64,000 bases of DNA. Source: Phycisphaeraceae bacterium. Lineage in GTDB: Bacteria; Planctomycetota; Phycisphaerae; Phycisphaerales; UBA1924. The notes under the pieces were generated by a model that worked only from the letters and a program-made list of their open reading frames with translations, did no database searches and was not told where the DNA came from. Below, one piece after another: positions 37,944 to 46,327 of the stretch (position 1 is the first letter of the stretch; each line of letters begins with the position of its first letter). The translations under genes were made by a program, and so were the position numbers. The DNA is taken from positions 310,001 to 374,000 of the forward strand of contig JAHBXB010000003.1 in assembly GCA_019636655.1 (NCBI GenBank). Direction: 5' to 3'.

Positions 37944-39026
37944 ATGCGAATTCTGCTCGCCAACCCCCGCGGATTCTGTGCCGGCGTCCACATGGCCATC
38001 GATGTGGTTGACCAGGTGCTGGACCTGTGTCCGAACCAGACAATCTACGTGTTCCACGAGATCGTGCACAACAAGCATGTCGTGAATCGGTTCAAGCATC
38101 GCGGGGTGGTGTTCGTGGAGGAAGTGAGCGAGGTGCCGGAGGGCTCGATCGTGGTCTTCTCGGCTCACGGGATCTCGCCGGCGGTGCGGGAGGAGGCCAA
38201 GGCCCGGCGGCTGACCACCGTCGACGCGACCTGCCCCTTGGTCACGAAGGTGCACTCCGAGGCCATCCGCTACGCCCAGCAGGGGTACGACATCCTTCTC
38301 GTTGGCCACACCGACCACCAGGAGGTTGTGGGCACGCGTGGCGAGGCGCCGGAGTCCATCCAGGTCGTCGAGTCCCCGGAGGACATTCCCTCCCTGCGGA
38401 TCCGGGACCCCAAGAAGACGGTGTACCTGACGCAGACCACCCTCTCCACCGATGACGCCTCGGTCATCATCGACGCCCTCAAGGCCTCGTTCCCGGGCAT
38501 CAAGGAACCGCCGTCATCGGACATCTGCTACGCCACCACCAACCGGCAGGCGGCCGTCCGGCAGATCGCGCCCGAGTGCGACCTGGTGCTCGTCATCGGC
38601 TCGAAGAACTCCTCCAACTCGGTCCGGCTGACGGAAATCTCCGCCAACGTCGGCGTCCCGGCCTACCTGCTCGACGATGTGAGCGAGATCCGCGATGAGT
38701 GGTTCTCGCCCCCGCACCTGGAACGAGAGCCCCATGAGGTCACCGTGCTGGTGACCGCCGGCGCCTCGGCGCCGGAGGACCTGGTTGCGGAGCTGTGCCG
38801 GCACCTGATCCGTCGGTACGGAGGCTCGATCGAGCAGCGCGATGTGTTCAACGAGGACGTCGAGTTCGGCCTGCCAGCCACGCTCAAGCGGCTGATGCGA
38901 GAGCGAGGCATCGATCCGGACTCCCGCCGCATCCGCGTGGGCCAGTACCACCTGACCGAAGAGGCGTACGGCGCGGCCCCGTCCAAGACGCCGATTACGG
39001 TGCAGGGCAATCCGGTCGCCCAGTAA
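37944..39026 (+). CDS. ispH: 4-hydroxy-3-methylbut-2-enyl diphosphate reductase
   Basis: IspH makes isopentenyl and dimethylallyl diphosphate in the last step of the MEP pathway. The three cysteines that bind its iron-sulfur cluster are Cys12 (NPRGFCAGV), Cys97 (VDATCPLV) and Cys195 (SSDICYATTNRQ). Also seen are FHEIVHNKHVV, SAHGISP, GHTDHQEVVGT, TQTTLS and GSKNSSNSVRL. The product has 360 residues, with a C-terminal extension of about 40 residues over the E. coli form. It supplies the farnesyl diphosphate used by the hpnCDE enzymes encoded nearby. The leader appears to be only a few bases. Confidence 0.97.
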   Translation: MRILLANPRGFCAGVHMAIDVVDQVLDLCPNQTIYVFHEIVHNKHVVNRFKHRGVVFVEEVSEVPEGSIVVFSAHGISPAVREEAKARRLTTVDATCPLVTKVHSEAIRYAQQGYDILLVGHTDHQEVVGTRGEAPESIQVVESPEDIPSLRIRDPKKTVYLTQTTLSTDDASVIIDALKASFPGIKEPPSSDICYATTNRQAAVRQIAPECDLVLVIGSKNSSNSVRLTEISANVGVPAYLLDDVSEIRDEWFSPPHLEREPHEVTVLVTAGASAPEDLVAELCRHLIRRYGGSIEQRDVFNEDVEFGLPATLKRLMRERGIDPDSRRIRVGQYHLTEEAYGAAPSKTPITVQGNPVAQ

Positions 39027-39042
39027 GCGGGATCTTGGAACG

Positions 39043-40617
39043 TTACCGGAGCCCGTATTCCTTCAGTTTGCGGTAGAGCGTCCGTTCGCCGATCCCCAGC
39101 AGTTCGGCTGCCTTCTCGCGGTTTCCAGCGGTGAGCCGCAAGGTCTCGCGGATCGCCCGCTTCTCGATCTGCTCCAGGCTGGTCCCGGCGAGCGAGCCGA
39201 CCGAGCCAGGCGAGGACATTGCATCCGCCTCGTCGGTGTCCCCGGTGACGATCTCGTCGGGGATGTGACGGACGTCGAGCACGACCGCACCCGTCTTACC
39301 ACCGCTTCCCACGCCGCCGCCCGCCTCGCCGAGAGCCATGACAACCATGTTCTGCACCACGTTCAGCAGTTGACGGACGTTCCCCGGCCAGTTGTAGCTG
39401 GTGAGTCTCATCATGGCCACATCCGTGATGTCCGGCGGGATCGCCGCGGCCCCGCCCTTGCCCAGCACCTGCTCGGTGTACCGGGCTATCGCGTGCCGCA
39501 CGATTCGCGGGATGTCCTCGCGGCGCTCCCGCAGCGGCGGCAGATGGACCTGCGAACCCTTGATGCGGAAGTACAGGTCCTCGCGGAAGGCCCCGGTCGC
39601 GCACATGGCCTTGAGGTCCTTGTTGGTCGCGCTGACCAGCCGCACATCAACACGCCGGGGTTCGTTGCTGCCCACCCGCACCACCTCGCCCGACTCGAGG
39701 ACTCGCAGCAACTTCGCCTGCATCTTCAGCGGCATGTCGCCGATCTCGTCGAGGAAAAGCGTTCCCTTGTCGGCGTACTCGAACACGCCCTCCCGGTCCC
39801 GCTCGGCGCCGGTGAATGCGCCGCGGACATGCCCAAAAAGCTGATCCTCAAGCAGTGTCTCGGTCTCCGCCGCACAGTTGAGGGCCACGAAACGACCACC
39901 GGTGCCTCCTTCGGCCCTGGGGCGTCCCCGGGGCGAGTTGCGGTGCACCGCCTGGGCGATCAGTTCCTTGCCCGTGCCGCTCTCACCGGTAATCAGCACC
40001 GGCATGGTGGCGACCGCCACGGTCTTGACGGTCCGCAAGATGCGCCGCATCGGCTCGCTGCCGGCAATGATCCCCTCGAAACCATCGTGCTGGACCAGTT
40101 CATCCGCACCCCCGGCCAGGCCCAGGTCGGCGGACTCGTGCCGCAGCAGGACCGTCTCCGCTGCGCGATTGACCAGGTTGCGGAAAACATCCAGATCGAG
40201 GGGCTTTTCGATGAAGTCGTACGCGCCCTCCTTGAAGGCGGCGCGCGCGGTGGCGACGTCGCCGTGTGCGGTGACCATGATTGTCTCGGCGTTCGGCTGG
40301 AGATGGCGGGCCGCTCGGAGGACGATCAGGCCGGCATCTCCGCCATCGGCCGCGACCACGGCTTCGTGTTCGCCCACTCCGGGCCCGACGGCGACACGCA
40401 CCCCGGCTGACGGGGGCATGCGGAGGTCGGTGATGATCACGTCAAAGGTGCCGTGGTGAAGTTCCTGCATCGCATCGGCCACGCCGTTGACGATCGTGCA
40501 AACGTGACCGGGCTTCTTCAGCGATTCGGCCATGACGTCGGCGTGGTCGGGCTCGTCCTCGACGATGAGGACCTGCGCGGCGAGTCGACGATCTGAGTTC
40601 GTCCGTGAGTCGGCCAT
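39043..40617 (-). CDS. Sigma-54-dependent response regulator (NtrC family) with an insertion in the receiver
   Basis: The 524-residue protein has a receiver domain (phosphoacceptor Asp64 in IITDLRMP, Lys138 in FIEKPL), an AAA+ domain with Walker A GESGTGKE (211-218), the sigma-54-contacting GAFTGA (266-271), Walker B GTLFLDEIGD (285-294) and arginine-finger region FREDLYFRI, and a C-terminal Fis-type helix-turn-helix (REKAAELLGIGERTLYRKLKEYG). Between residues 70 and 95, directly after the phosphorylation site, there is a Gly/Val/Ala-rich insertion of about 20-25 residues that normal receivers lack. It activates sigma-54 promoters; the dnaK promoter in this window is one candidate. The cognate kinase is not present. 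The start is the ATG at 40617. Confidence 0.94.
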   Translation of the reverse strand: MADSRTNSDRRLAAQVLIVEDEPDHADVMAESLKKPGHVCTIVNGVADAMQELHHGTFDVIITDLRMPPSAGVRVAVGPGVGEHEAVVAADGGDAGLIVLRAARHLQPNAETIMVTAHGDVATARAAFKEGAYDFIEKPLDLDVFRNLVNRAAETVLLRHESADLGLAGGADELVQHDGFEGIIAGSEPMRRILRTVKTVAVATMPVLITGESGTGKELIAQAVHRNSPRGRPRAEGGTGGRFVALNCAAETETLLEDQLFGHVRGAFTGAERDREGVFEYADKGTLFLDEIGDMPLKMQAKLLRVLESGEVVRVGSNEPRRVDVRLVSATNKDLKAMCATGAFREDLYFRIKGSQVHLPPLRERREDIPRIVRHAIARYTEQVLGKGGAAAIPPDITDVAMMRLTSYNWPGNVRQLLNVVQNMVVMALGEAGGGVGSGGKTGAVVLDVRHIPDEIVTGDTDEADAMSSPGSVGSLAGTSLEQIEKRAIRETLRLTAGNREKAAELLGIGERTLYRKLKEYGLR

Positions 40618-40677
40618 AGGCCCGATGGTATCGGCCTGCCGCCCGCCGCAGGGTGCCGCCCGGCTCGCCGTCAACTG

Positions 40678-41184
40678 CTATACGCGTTCGAGCGCCGCCG
40701 CGTGCCGGCTCAACATCCGGCGGCCGCAGCACAGGGCGATAGCGATAGCATCCGCCACGTCGGCAGGTTCGGGACGGGTGATCAGGCCCAGCTGCGAAGC
40801 GACGGCGCCCTGCACCTGGGCCTTGCTCGCATGGCCGTTCCCGGTCAGGGACTTTTTGACCTCGGTCGCCCCCAGCTCAACCAGCCGGAGATCTGCGCGG
40901 CGAGCGCAGAGCAGGATGACCCCGCGGGCATGTCCCATGATCGCGGCGGTCGTCGGGTGCCTGGCGTGGGAGAAGACCCTCTCTACGGCGACCACGCTGG
41001 GCCTCAGCCGGCCGAGCGCCTCGACCAGGTCTGTCTCGAGTTCGAGCAGACGGTCGGCGACGGTCGTCTTCTGGCGAAGCCGAAAGACCCCGGCCTCGAC
41101 CACCGAGAGGTCGCCCGGCTCGGGGCATTCCACGCAGGCATAGCCCGTGAGCCGCAACCCGGGATCGATTCCCATTATCCGCAT
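40678..41184 (-). CDS. ruvC: Crossover junction endodeoxyribonuclease RuvC
   Basis: RuvC resolves Holliday junctions in recombination. The 168-residue protein starts MRIMGIDPGLRLTGYA, with the first catalytic Asp in GIDPG, the Glu in VVAVERVFSH and the acidic pair in DVADAIAIALC. K-x-S-L-T-G-N-G-H-A-S-K-A-Q-V is also the family pattern. The start at 41184 is supported by a TACAGT box seven bases before it. RuvA and RuvB are not in the window. It lies 60 bases upstream of the sigma-54 regulator on the same strand. Confidence 0.95.
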   Translation of the reverse strand: MRIMGIDPGLRLTGYACVECPEPGDLSVVEAGVFRLRQKTTVADRLLELETDLVEALGRLRPSVVAVERVFSHARHPTTAAIMGHARGVILLCARRADLRLVELGATEVKKSLTGNGHASKAQVQGAVASQLGLITRPEPADVADAIAIALCCGRRMLSRHAAALERV

Positions 41185-41191
41185 CGCCGGC

Positions 41192-41197
41192 ACTGTA
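41192..41197 (-). promoter_or_regulatory. -10-like box for ruvC
   Basis: TACAGT on the minus strand ends seven bases before the ruvC ATG at 41184, with no ribosome-binding sequence in between; a leaderless layout. Confidence 0.45.
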
Positions 41198-41301
41198 CCT
41201 CGTCATGATTCGTCGTGCGCCGTGACAAAGCCGTGACACGGCCTCCCGGAACCGGGCGGCGAACCATGAGTCCAACTCCATGGCAGCACCAGGAGACTCT
41301 C

Positions 41302-41835
41302 ATGCCGGCCGACATCCCCCTTAGACTCCTGGACCGTGTGCGGATCGCCTCGCCGTGCGACATGCGGTGGGAGGACATGACGGGCGATGACCGCCGACGG
41401 CGCTGCGCCAAGTGTGACCTGACCGTCCACAACTTCTCGAACATGACAGCGGACGAGGCCGAAACCGTCCTCCGCGAGGCGACGGGGCGGATTTGCGCCG
41501 GGTTCTACCGGCGAGCGGATGGGACGATCCTGACCAGGGAGTGCCCGGTGGGTCTGCGGGCCGCGCGAGAACGACTGGTTCGTGCGGCCGTTCGTGTCGC
41601 GGCGGTCGTCGGGCTGATTACGACCGGCGGCACCCTGGCCAGATCGCCCGGGTACTGGGACGGTTGGTTGAGGTCCCTTCCGCCGATCGCATGGCTGGCC
41701 GACTGGGTGGCGCCGTACCTGCCGGGTATGGCGCCGCCGATCAGGGGCAAGGTCTTTGTCGCCGGAGATATCGCGTGTCCGCCAGTTCCAACAGCTCCAT
41801 CCCTCACCAACAGCGGCGAGAGTCGATCGAAGTAG
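41302..41835 (+). CDS. Cysteine-motif membrane protein of unknown function
   Basis: The ATG at 41302 is preceded by AGGAG at seven bases and gives 177 residues. The N-terminal 80 residues hold a cysteine pattern, CDMRWEDM...RRCAKCDLTVHNFSNMT...RICAGFYRRADGTILTRECP, that I recognise as a recurring but unnamed domain in planctomycetes and Bacteroidetes; it may bind a metal. One transmembrane segment follows (VRVAAVVGLITTGGTL), then a Pro-rich tail. Function unknown. The next gene starts 30 bases downstream with a similar AGGAG, so they are probably co-transcribed. Confidence 0.72.
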   Translation: MPADIPLRLLDRVRIASPCDMRWEDMTGDDRRRRCAKCDLTVHNFSNMTADEAETVLREATGRICAGFYRRADGTILTRECPVGLRAARERLVRAAVRVAAVVGLITTGGTLARSPGYWDGWLRSLPPIAWLADWVAPYLPGMAPPIRGKVFVAGDIACPPVPTAPSLTNSGESRSK

Positions 41836-41864
41836 GTGGGGACACCTGCGCAGGAGTTTCACGG

Positions 41865-42527
41865 ATGCTTCGATTTACACTCGGATTGGCGGCTGTGCTC
41901 GGGCTCACGGCCGTGCTGATTTGCAGCCAGACACACGGCGGGCCAGCGTCCCATGCCCGCGTCGCGCTCCTGATGACGGCGCTGCCGTTGACCATCTCGG
42001 TGGTCGTGGCCGAGCTTGGCGCGTGGGTCAGGTGGACTCGAATGTTCGATTCGCGCAGCCGCGCCGGCGCCTGGCCGATCGTCGCGGGCCTGTTCGCCGG
42101 GTTCAGCATCGTCATCCTGATGCTCATTGGGGTCATCTGCTTGGAAAGATCGCTCTCGGACACCGCGATTGTCTCCGCGGCGAGTGTGCTCGGCGCCGGG
42201 CTCACGGTTCTGGCACTCCCGGGCTCGCGGCGCGGGCACTGCGTCCGATGCGGGTACGACGTCAGCGGGATCGGCCCGAGCCCCGCGGCGGCGGTGTGTC
42301 CGGAGTGTGGATCAATCGGCACCGCAGCCGAACTCAGTTCCTGCCGAATCGCTGAAGGTGCCACACCACGGTCTTGGCGATCATGTCCGCCTCAAGGTTC
42401 ACGAGATCGCCGGGCTTCAGGGCCGAGAGCGTGGTCCGCTGCAGAGTGGTCGGGATCAGCGCCACCTCAAACCACGAAGGTGCGCCATCAGTCTCATGCC
42501 TGCCCGGGCCAACCAGGGCGACTGTGA
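41865..42527 (+). CDS. Membrane protein with C-terminal zinc ribbon, tail overlapping ribE antisense
   Basis: With AGGAG nine bases upstream of the ATG at 41865, the 220-residue product has about four hydrophobic segments followed by a zinc ribbon CVRCGYDVSG...AVCPECGS, the planctomycete C-x2-CGYD...CPxCG form. In comparable proteins the chain ends soon after this ribbon; here the frame runs 60-70 residues further through low-complexity Ser/Arg/Pro sequence that is antisense to the last 194 bases of ribE. That tail is probably the result of a lost stop codon or of a frameshift. Function unknown. Confidence 0.7.
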   Translation: MLRFTLGLAAVLGLTAVLICSQTHGGPASHARVALLMTALPLTISVVVAELGAWVRWTRMFDSRSRAGAWPIVAGLFAGFSIVILMLIGVICLERSLSDTAIVSAASVLGAGLTVLALPGSRRGHCVRCGYDVSGIGPSPAAAVCPECGSIGTAAELSSCRIAEGATPRSWRSCPPQGSRDRRASGPRAWSAAEWSGSAPPQTTKVRHQSHACPGQPGRL

Positions 42528-42972
42528 GCGACACACCATCGACAGTGATCGACCCCTTGGGAGCCACATACGGCGAGACCGCCTCGGGCATGCCTATCCG
42601 AAGCCGCCAGCCCCCATCCGGCTCGTCCCTGGCCACTACTGTCACCTGCCCGACACCGTCGATGTGCCCCTGTACAAGGTGACCCCCGAGGAGCGAGTCG
42701 GCCCGCAGCGAGTGCTCGAGATTGACTTGGCTTCCGGGCGTCAGTCTCCCCAGCGTTGTTCGAGTCAGCGTCTCGGGAATGATGTCGAACTCAAAGAGGC
42801 GATCAGGGCCTGGATCGCGGACAACGGTCAGGCAGCACCCTGCAACCGAGATGGAGTCGTCCCGCCGCGGTGTGTGGTTCCAGTCGACGGGATCAACCGT
42901 CAGGCGCCGACCCGCTGTGGTTGGGTGGCACGTCACCACGCGGCCGACGGCTTGTACCAAACCAGTAAACAA
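42334..42972 (-). CDS. ribE: Riboflavin synthase, alpha chain
   Basis: Riboflavin synthase converts two 6,7-dimethyl-8-ribityllumazines to riboflavin and the pyrimidine. The invariant N-terminus MFTGLVQ is present with TTG as start codon at 42972, and GGAG lies seven bases upstream. Two lumazine-binding repeats are visible: repeat one with ISVAGCCLTV and FDIIPETLTRTTLG, repeat two with GHLVQGHIDGVG, GSITVDGVSLTV and FEVALIPTTLQRTTL. Length is 212 residues, as in the family. No FMN riboswitch was recognised upstream. Its last 194 bases are antisense to the extension of the zinc-ribbon gene. Confidence 0.95.
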   Translation of the reverse strand: MFTGLVQAVGRVVTCHPTTAGRRLTVDPVDWNHTPRRDDSISVAGCCLTVVRDPGPDRLFEFDIIPETLTRTTLGRLTPGSQVNLEHSLRADSLLGGHLVQGHIDGVGQVTVVARDEPDGGWRLRIGMPEAVSPYVAPKGSITVDGVSLTVALVGPGRHETDGAPSWFEVALIPTTLQRTTLSALKPGDLVNLEADMIAKTVVWHLQRFGRN

Positions 42973-43202
42973 CGCCGTTCTCCACACTCGCCCTACCGGC
43001 CCCCCGCCGAACAGCGGGATCACGATAGAACCGGCGGTTGGGTCGGGCCTCTCTACCCGAAATCCTGATCGGGCCCGCTTGACCCCTGTCGGAAGGCAAA
43101 CCATACTGCCACCCCTGCGGCGAGTAAGACAATCATCGCCGGGAAGGGAGGCCAGGCGCGCCTCCCCAGACGCCATGCACTTGAACCGGAGAAGTCCCGG
43201 AA

Positions 43203-44339
43203 ATGCCCCAGCCCATTGCCCTCCTCGCCCGGATCGGAATCCTCTCAGCGCTTGCCTTCGGGCTCGCGGCTTGTGCCTCTGGTCCCAGACAGGTATCCGC
43301 GGAGGAGCGGAGCGCTGCCACACCGCTCGACGACATCGACTACGCCACAGCCGGGTATCGGCGCGTATGGCGAGCGTTTCCGGTGCTCAACGCCGGCGCG
43401 AGCGTGACGTCGATCCGGGTGCTGGGCGACGTCATGGCGGTGCAGGAGTCGTCGTCGCAGCTCACGCTTATCGATACCCGGTCGGGCGCCATCCGCTGGT
43501 CGGACCAGCTTGCTGACCCCCTGACCAAGTGCTTCGCCTCCAGCCGGGATGCGACACGGATAATCACGGCAACCGACAACGAAGTCGTTTTCAACGCGAT
43601 TGATACTGGAACCCTCGTAGATCGTGACACGCTGAACGAGGTCATCACGGCTTCCCCTCTGCTTGTCAATAACGTGCTCGTGTGCCCAACCGCCTCGGGC
43701 CACATCGTCGGCCACATGGCGACCGGCCACATGAACGCGTGGACAAACTCGCTGCCCGGCCCGATCATCGGCCCGCCAGTCAGGGTCGGGGCATCGAACT
43801 CGGTGGCGCTGATCAGCCAGGACGGCACCCTCATCGTGCTCGACGCGGCGACCGGCTCGGGCAACGGACGGGCGAGGGTTGGCGGGGGCGTTGGCCCGGA
43901 CGGCGGACTCGCCGCATCAGAAGCGATCGTGTTTGTCGCCTGCCTGGATCAGTCGCTGTACGCCTTCGATGCGGAGACGATGCGGCGGCTGTGGCGGGTT
44001 CGTACCGAGACCCCGCTGAGGAATCGTCCGGTGTACCACGATGGTCGTGTGTACCTCGATATTCCTGGCCGCGGGATCACGGCCTTTGATGCCGGCACGG
44101 GGAATCAGGAGTGGGCCGCGCAGGGGGTCAGCGGAACCGTGTTTGCGATGCACCACGGTCGGTTGCTGGCCTGGGATCCCGCGATGCAGGTCGCCACGTC
44201 GCTCGATCCGGCGACGGGGCAGGTCATCAACCGCGTGACGCTTGAAACAACGACGATGGTTGTGACCGATTCGTTCGTGGACGGGACGGTCTACCTCTGC
44301 TCTTCATACGGGGTCATCACCAAGCTGTTGCCGAAGTAG
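43203..44339 (+). CDS. PQQ-repeat beta-propeller lipoprotein (BamB-like)
   Basis: The 378-residue product has a lipoprotein signal (LAAC, Cys24) and a beta-propeller of PQQ-like repeats with the recurring W-repeat pattern: LIDTRSGAIRW, LVLDAATGSGNGRA, LYAFDAETMRRLWRV, ITAFDAGTGNQEWAAQG and TSLDPATGQVINR. BamB-like proteins scaffold outer-membrane protein assembly, but PQQ-like propellers have many uses, so the role is open. It is divergent to ribE with a 230-base interval in which I see no gene, and 92 bases upstream of purH. Confidence 0.85.
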   Translation: MPQPIALLARIGILSALAFGLAACASGPRQVSAEERSAATPLDDIDYATAGYRRVWRAFPVLNAGASVTSIRVLGDVMAVQESSSQLTLIDTRSGAIRWSDQLADPLTKCFASSRDATRIITATDNEVVFNAIDTGTLVDRDTLNEVITASPLLVNNVLVCPTASGHIVGHMATGHMNAWTNSLPGPIIGPPVRVGASNSVALISQDGTLIVLDAATGSGNGRARVGGGVGPDGGLAASEAIVFVACLDQSLYAFDAETMRRLWRVRTETPLRNRPVYHDGRVYLDIPGRGITAFDAGTGNQEWAAQGVSGTVFAMHHGRLLAWDPAMQVATSLDPATGQVINRVTLETTTMVVTDSFVDGTVYLCSSYGVITKLLPK

Positions 44340-44431
44340 TCGCCATCGGCCCCGACGGCTGTGTGGTAGCATCGGGGTCACCCGTGGAGCCCCCGATCTC
44401 GCCCGGGTTGCCGGGCGTTGAACCCGACGCT

Positions 44432-46039
44432 ATGTCCTCCCTTGTACCCATCAAGACCGCCCTGCTGAGCGTCTCGGACAAGACCGATCTGGTCCCGTTT
44501 GCCGCGGCACTCGCGGCGCGCGGCGTACGGCTGATCTCGACCGGCGGCACGGCGCAAGCGCTCGCCGCTGCGGGACTCGCCGTGACCGGCGTCGATGAAC
44601 TGACGGGATTCCCGGAGGGTCTCGACGGTCGGGTCAAGACGTTGCACCCGAAGGTGCATGCCGGGCTCCTCGCGGTCCGGGACAACACTGACCACGCCGC
44701 GTTCCTGCGTGCCCACGGCATCGAGCCAATCGATCTTGTCTGCATCAACCTCTACCCCTTTCAGCGTGTCATCGCCGACCCGGATGTTTCGCTCGATGAG
44801 GCCATTGAGAACATCGACGTCGGCGGACCAGCGATGCTGCGGGCAGGCGCCAAGAACCACCGCTGGACCACCGTTGTGCCGTCGACTCGCCGGTACGACG
44901 CCGTCATCAGTGAGCTGGATGCCAATAACGGCTGCACAGGCGCCACGCTGCGGTCGCAGCTTGCGACCGAGACGTTCGCGGTAACCAGCGAGTACGACGC
45001 AGCGATCGCGGCGTACCTTTCCCGGCGGTCCCCCGAGGCATTCCCCGCCACCCTCCGATTGACGTACACGAAGGCCGATGATCTTCGCTACGGCGAAAAC
45101 CCGCACCAGCAGGCGGCGCTGTACCGCGACCCTGCGTCCACGGGCCAGACCATTGTCAATGCCCGGCAGTTGCACGGCAAGCAGCTTTCGTACAACAACA
45201 TCAACGATGCGTCCGCCGCACTTGAAACGGTGAAGGTCCTGGCGCTGCGCGGGGAGATGAACCATGTCGCGGCTAGTGTGGTGAAGCACTTGTCGCCTTG
45301 CGGCGCAGCGATTGCCGGCGATGCGGCGGTGGCGATCGACCGGGCGATCGCTGGCGATCCGCTGGCGGCCTACGGCGGCATTCTTGCGGCAAGTGCTGCG
45401 ATCGACGAGCCGGCAGCAGAGCGACTGTGCCGCGATGGCGTGTTCTTCGAGGTTGTCGTGGCTCCGGAATACAGCGACAGGGCACTGAGTATCCTGCGCA
45501 GCCGGTGGGCGAACCTGAGGATCCTTGAGGTTGGGCACAATCACCCTTCCGCGGCTCGCAAGCTCGACTACCGATCGGTGCCCGGCGGCCTCCTGGTGCA
45601 GGATCGCGATCGGCTGTTCGCAGGTCCCACATCATGGACTCACGTGGCAGGCCCTGCTCCAACCTCCGAGCAGCTCGCCGCGGCGGCGTTTCTGGAGATC
45701 GTGTGCAAGGGCGCGATGAGCAACGCGGTGGTGATCGGCGGTGTTGACACATCGACCGGCAGCGCGAGCACGAGGCTGTTTGGTCTGGGCGGCGGGCAGG
45801 TCGACCGCCTCACATCGTGCCGTATCGCCGTACAAAAGGCCGGCGCCCTGTCGCGCGACGCCTTGGCCGTTTCCGACGCCTTCTTCCCCTTTCCCGATGG
45901 ACCGGAAGTGCTGATCGAGGCCGGCGTACGGATGATCGTTCACCCCGGCGGCTCGAAACGCGATATCGAAACCGCCGAACTGTGCAAATCCCGTGGCGTG
46001 ACCCTCCTCACGACCGGCGTGCGACATTTTCGACACTAG
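44432..46039 (+). CDS. purH: Bifunctional AICAR transformylase/IMP cyclohydrolase
   Basis: PurH performs the last two steps of IMP synthesis. The N-terminal MGS-like cyclohydrolase domain is clear: ALLSVSDKTDLV, LISTGGTAQAL, FPEGLDGRVKTLHPKVHAGLL, INLYPF and NIDVGGPAMLRAGAKNH. The transformylase domain has DLRYGENPHQQAALY, QLSYNNINDA, VKHLSPCG, AYGGILA and ends in DAFFPFPDGPEVLIEAGV and the HPGGS motif. The length of 535 residues fits. The start at 44432 is the first ATG matching family N-termini; TAGCAT near 44367 could be its -10 box. Confidence 0.97.
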   Translation: MSSLVPIKTALLSVSDKTDLVPFAAALAARGVRLISTGGTAQALAAAGLAVTGVDELTGFPEGLDGRVKTLHPKVHAGLLAVRDNTDHAAFLRAHGIEPIDLVCINLYPFQRVIADPDVSLDEAIENIDVGGPAMLRAGAKNHRWTTVVPSTRRYDAVISELDANNGCTGATLRSQLATETFAVTSEYDAAIAAYLSRRSPEAFPATLRLTYTKADDLRYGENPHQQAALYRDPASTGQTIVNARQLHGKQLSYNNINDASAALETVKVLALRGEMNHVAASVVKHLSPCGAAIAGDAAVAIDRAIAGDPLAAYGGILAASAAIDEPAAERLCRDGVFFEVVVAPEYSDRALSILRSRWANLRILEVGHNHPSAARKLDYRSVPGGLLVQDRDRLFAGPTSWTHVAGPAPTSEQLAAAAFLEIVCKGAMSNAVVIGGVDTSTGSASTRLFGLGGGQVDRLTSCRIAVQKAGALSRDALAVSDAFFPFPDGPEVLIEAGVRMIVHPGGSKRDIETAELCKSRGVTLLTTGVRHFRH

Positions 46040-46116
46040 GCGACAAACGCCTTCATACGGTGATACGCCTGAGTGTTTGGATCTGACTAATATCGCGTTG
46101 GAGCGCGGAGTCGTTG

Positions 46117-46161
46117 ACCTTCGATGGCGGGGAACACGACGCGATGATCATCATCGAAGGT
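46117..46161. repeat. Inverted repeat downstream of purH
   Basis: Ten-base arms ACCTTCGATG and CATCGAAGGT pair perfectly around 25 bases. No T-run follows on either strand, so it is not a simple terminator. Confidence 0.5.
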
Positions 46162-46260
46162 ACTGAGCCCGCGGTCGATCGGATGTCGGAGACGGAGCGT
46201 TTGGCGTAGCCGGTTCGGCTCTTGGATCGAGCTGAGTGCACCGAACGCCGCCGTGACGTG

Positions 46261-46290
46261 AAAACGGGGCCCAAGCACTCGGCTCGGGCC
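46261..46290 (-). terminator. Weaker second hairpin, minus-strand orientation
   Basis: GGCCCAAGC pairs with GCTCGGGCC (one mismatch) around five bases; on the minus strand CCG and four T follow. It sits just beyond the stronger terminator and could be its backup. Confidence 0.35.
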
Positions 46291-46291
46291 G

Positions 46292-46327
46292 AAAAAACAA
46301 ATCCCCCGTCACCTTTGACGGGGGATT
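46292..46327 (-). terminator. Strong Rho-independent terminator on the minus strand
   Basis: A perfect 12-base stem (46300-46311 with 46316-46327) with a four-base loop is followed on the minus strand by TGTTTTTT. On the plus strand no T-run follows, so it is built to stop leftward transcription. Confidence 0.75.

Noticed and set aside
43072-43095. Sigma-54-like TGGCAG...TTTGCC on the minus strand upstream of ribE
   Set aside because: The GG and GC are eleven bases apart and not ten, and the C of TGGCAC is missing, so the spacing rule fails.
42973-43202. Possible FMN riboswitch upstream of ribE
   Set aside because: The conserved core sequences of the RFN element are absent; only GC-rich sequence with no matching hairpin set is seen.
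46053-46278. Small minus-strand frames downstream of purH (63 and 73 codons)
   Set aside because: No homology that I recognise, no ribosome-binding site, and they span the inverted repeat and terminators.
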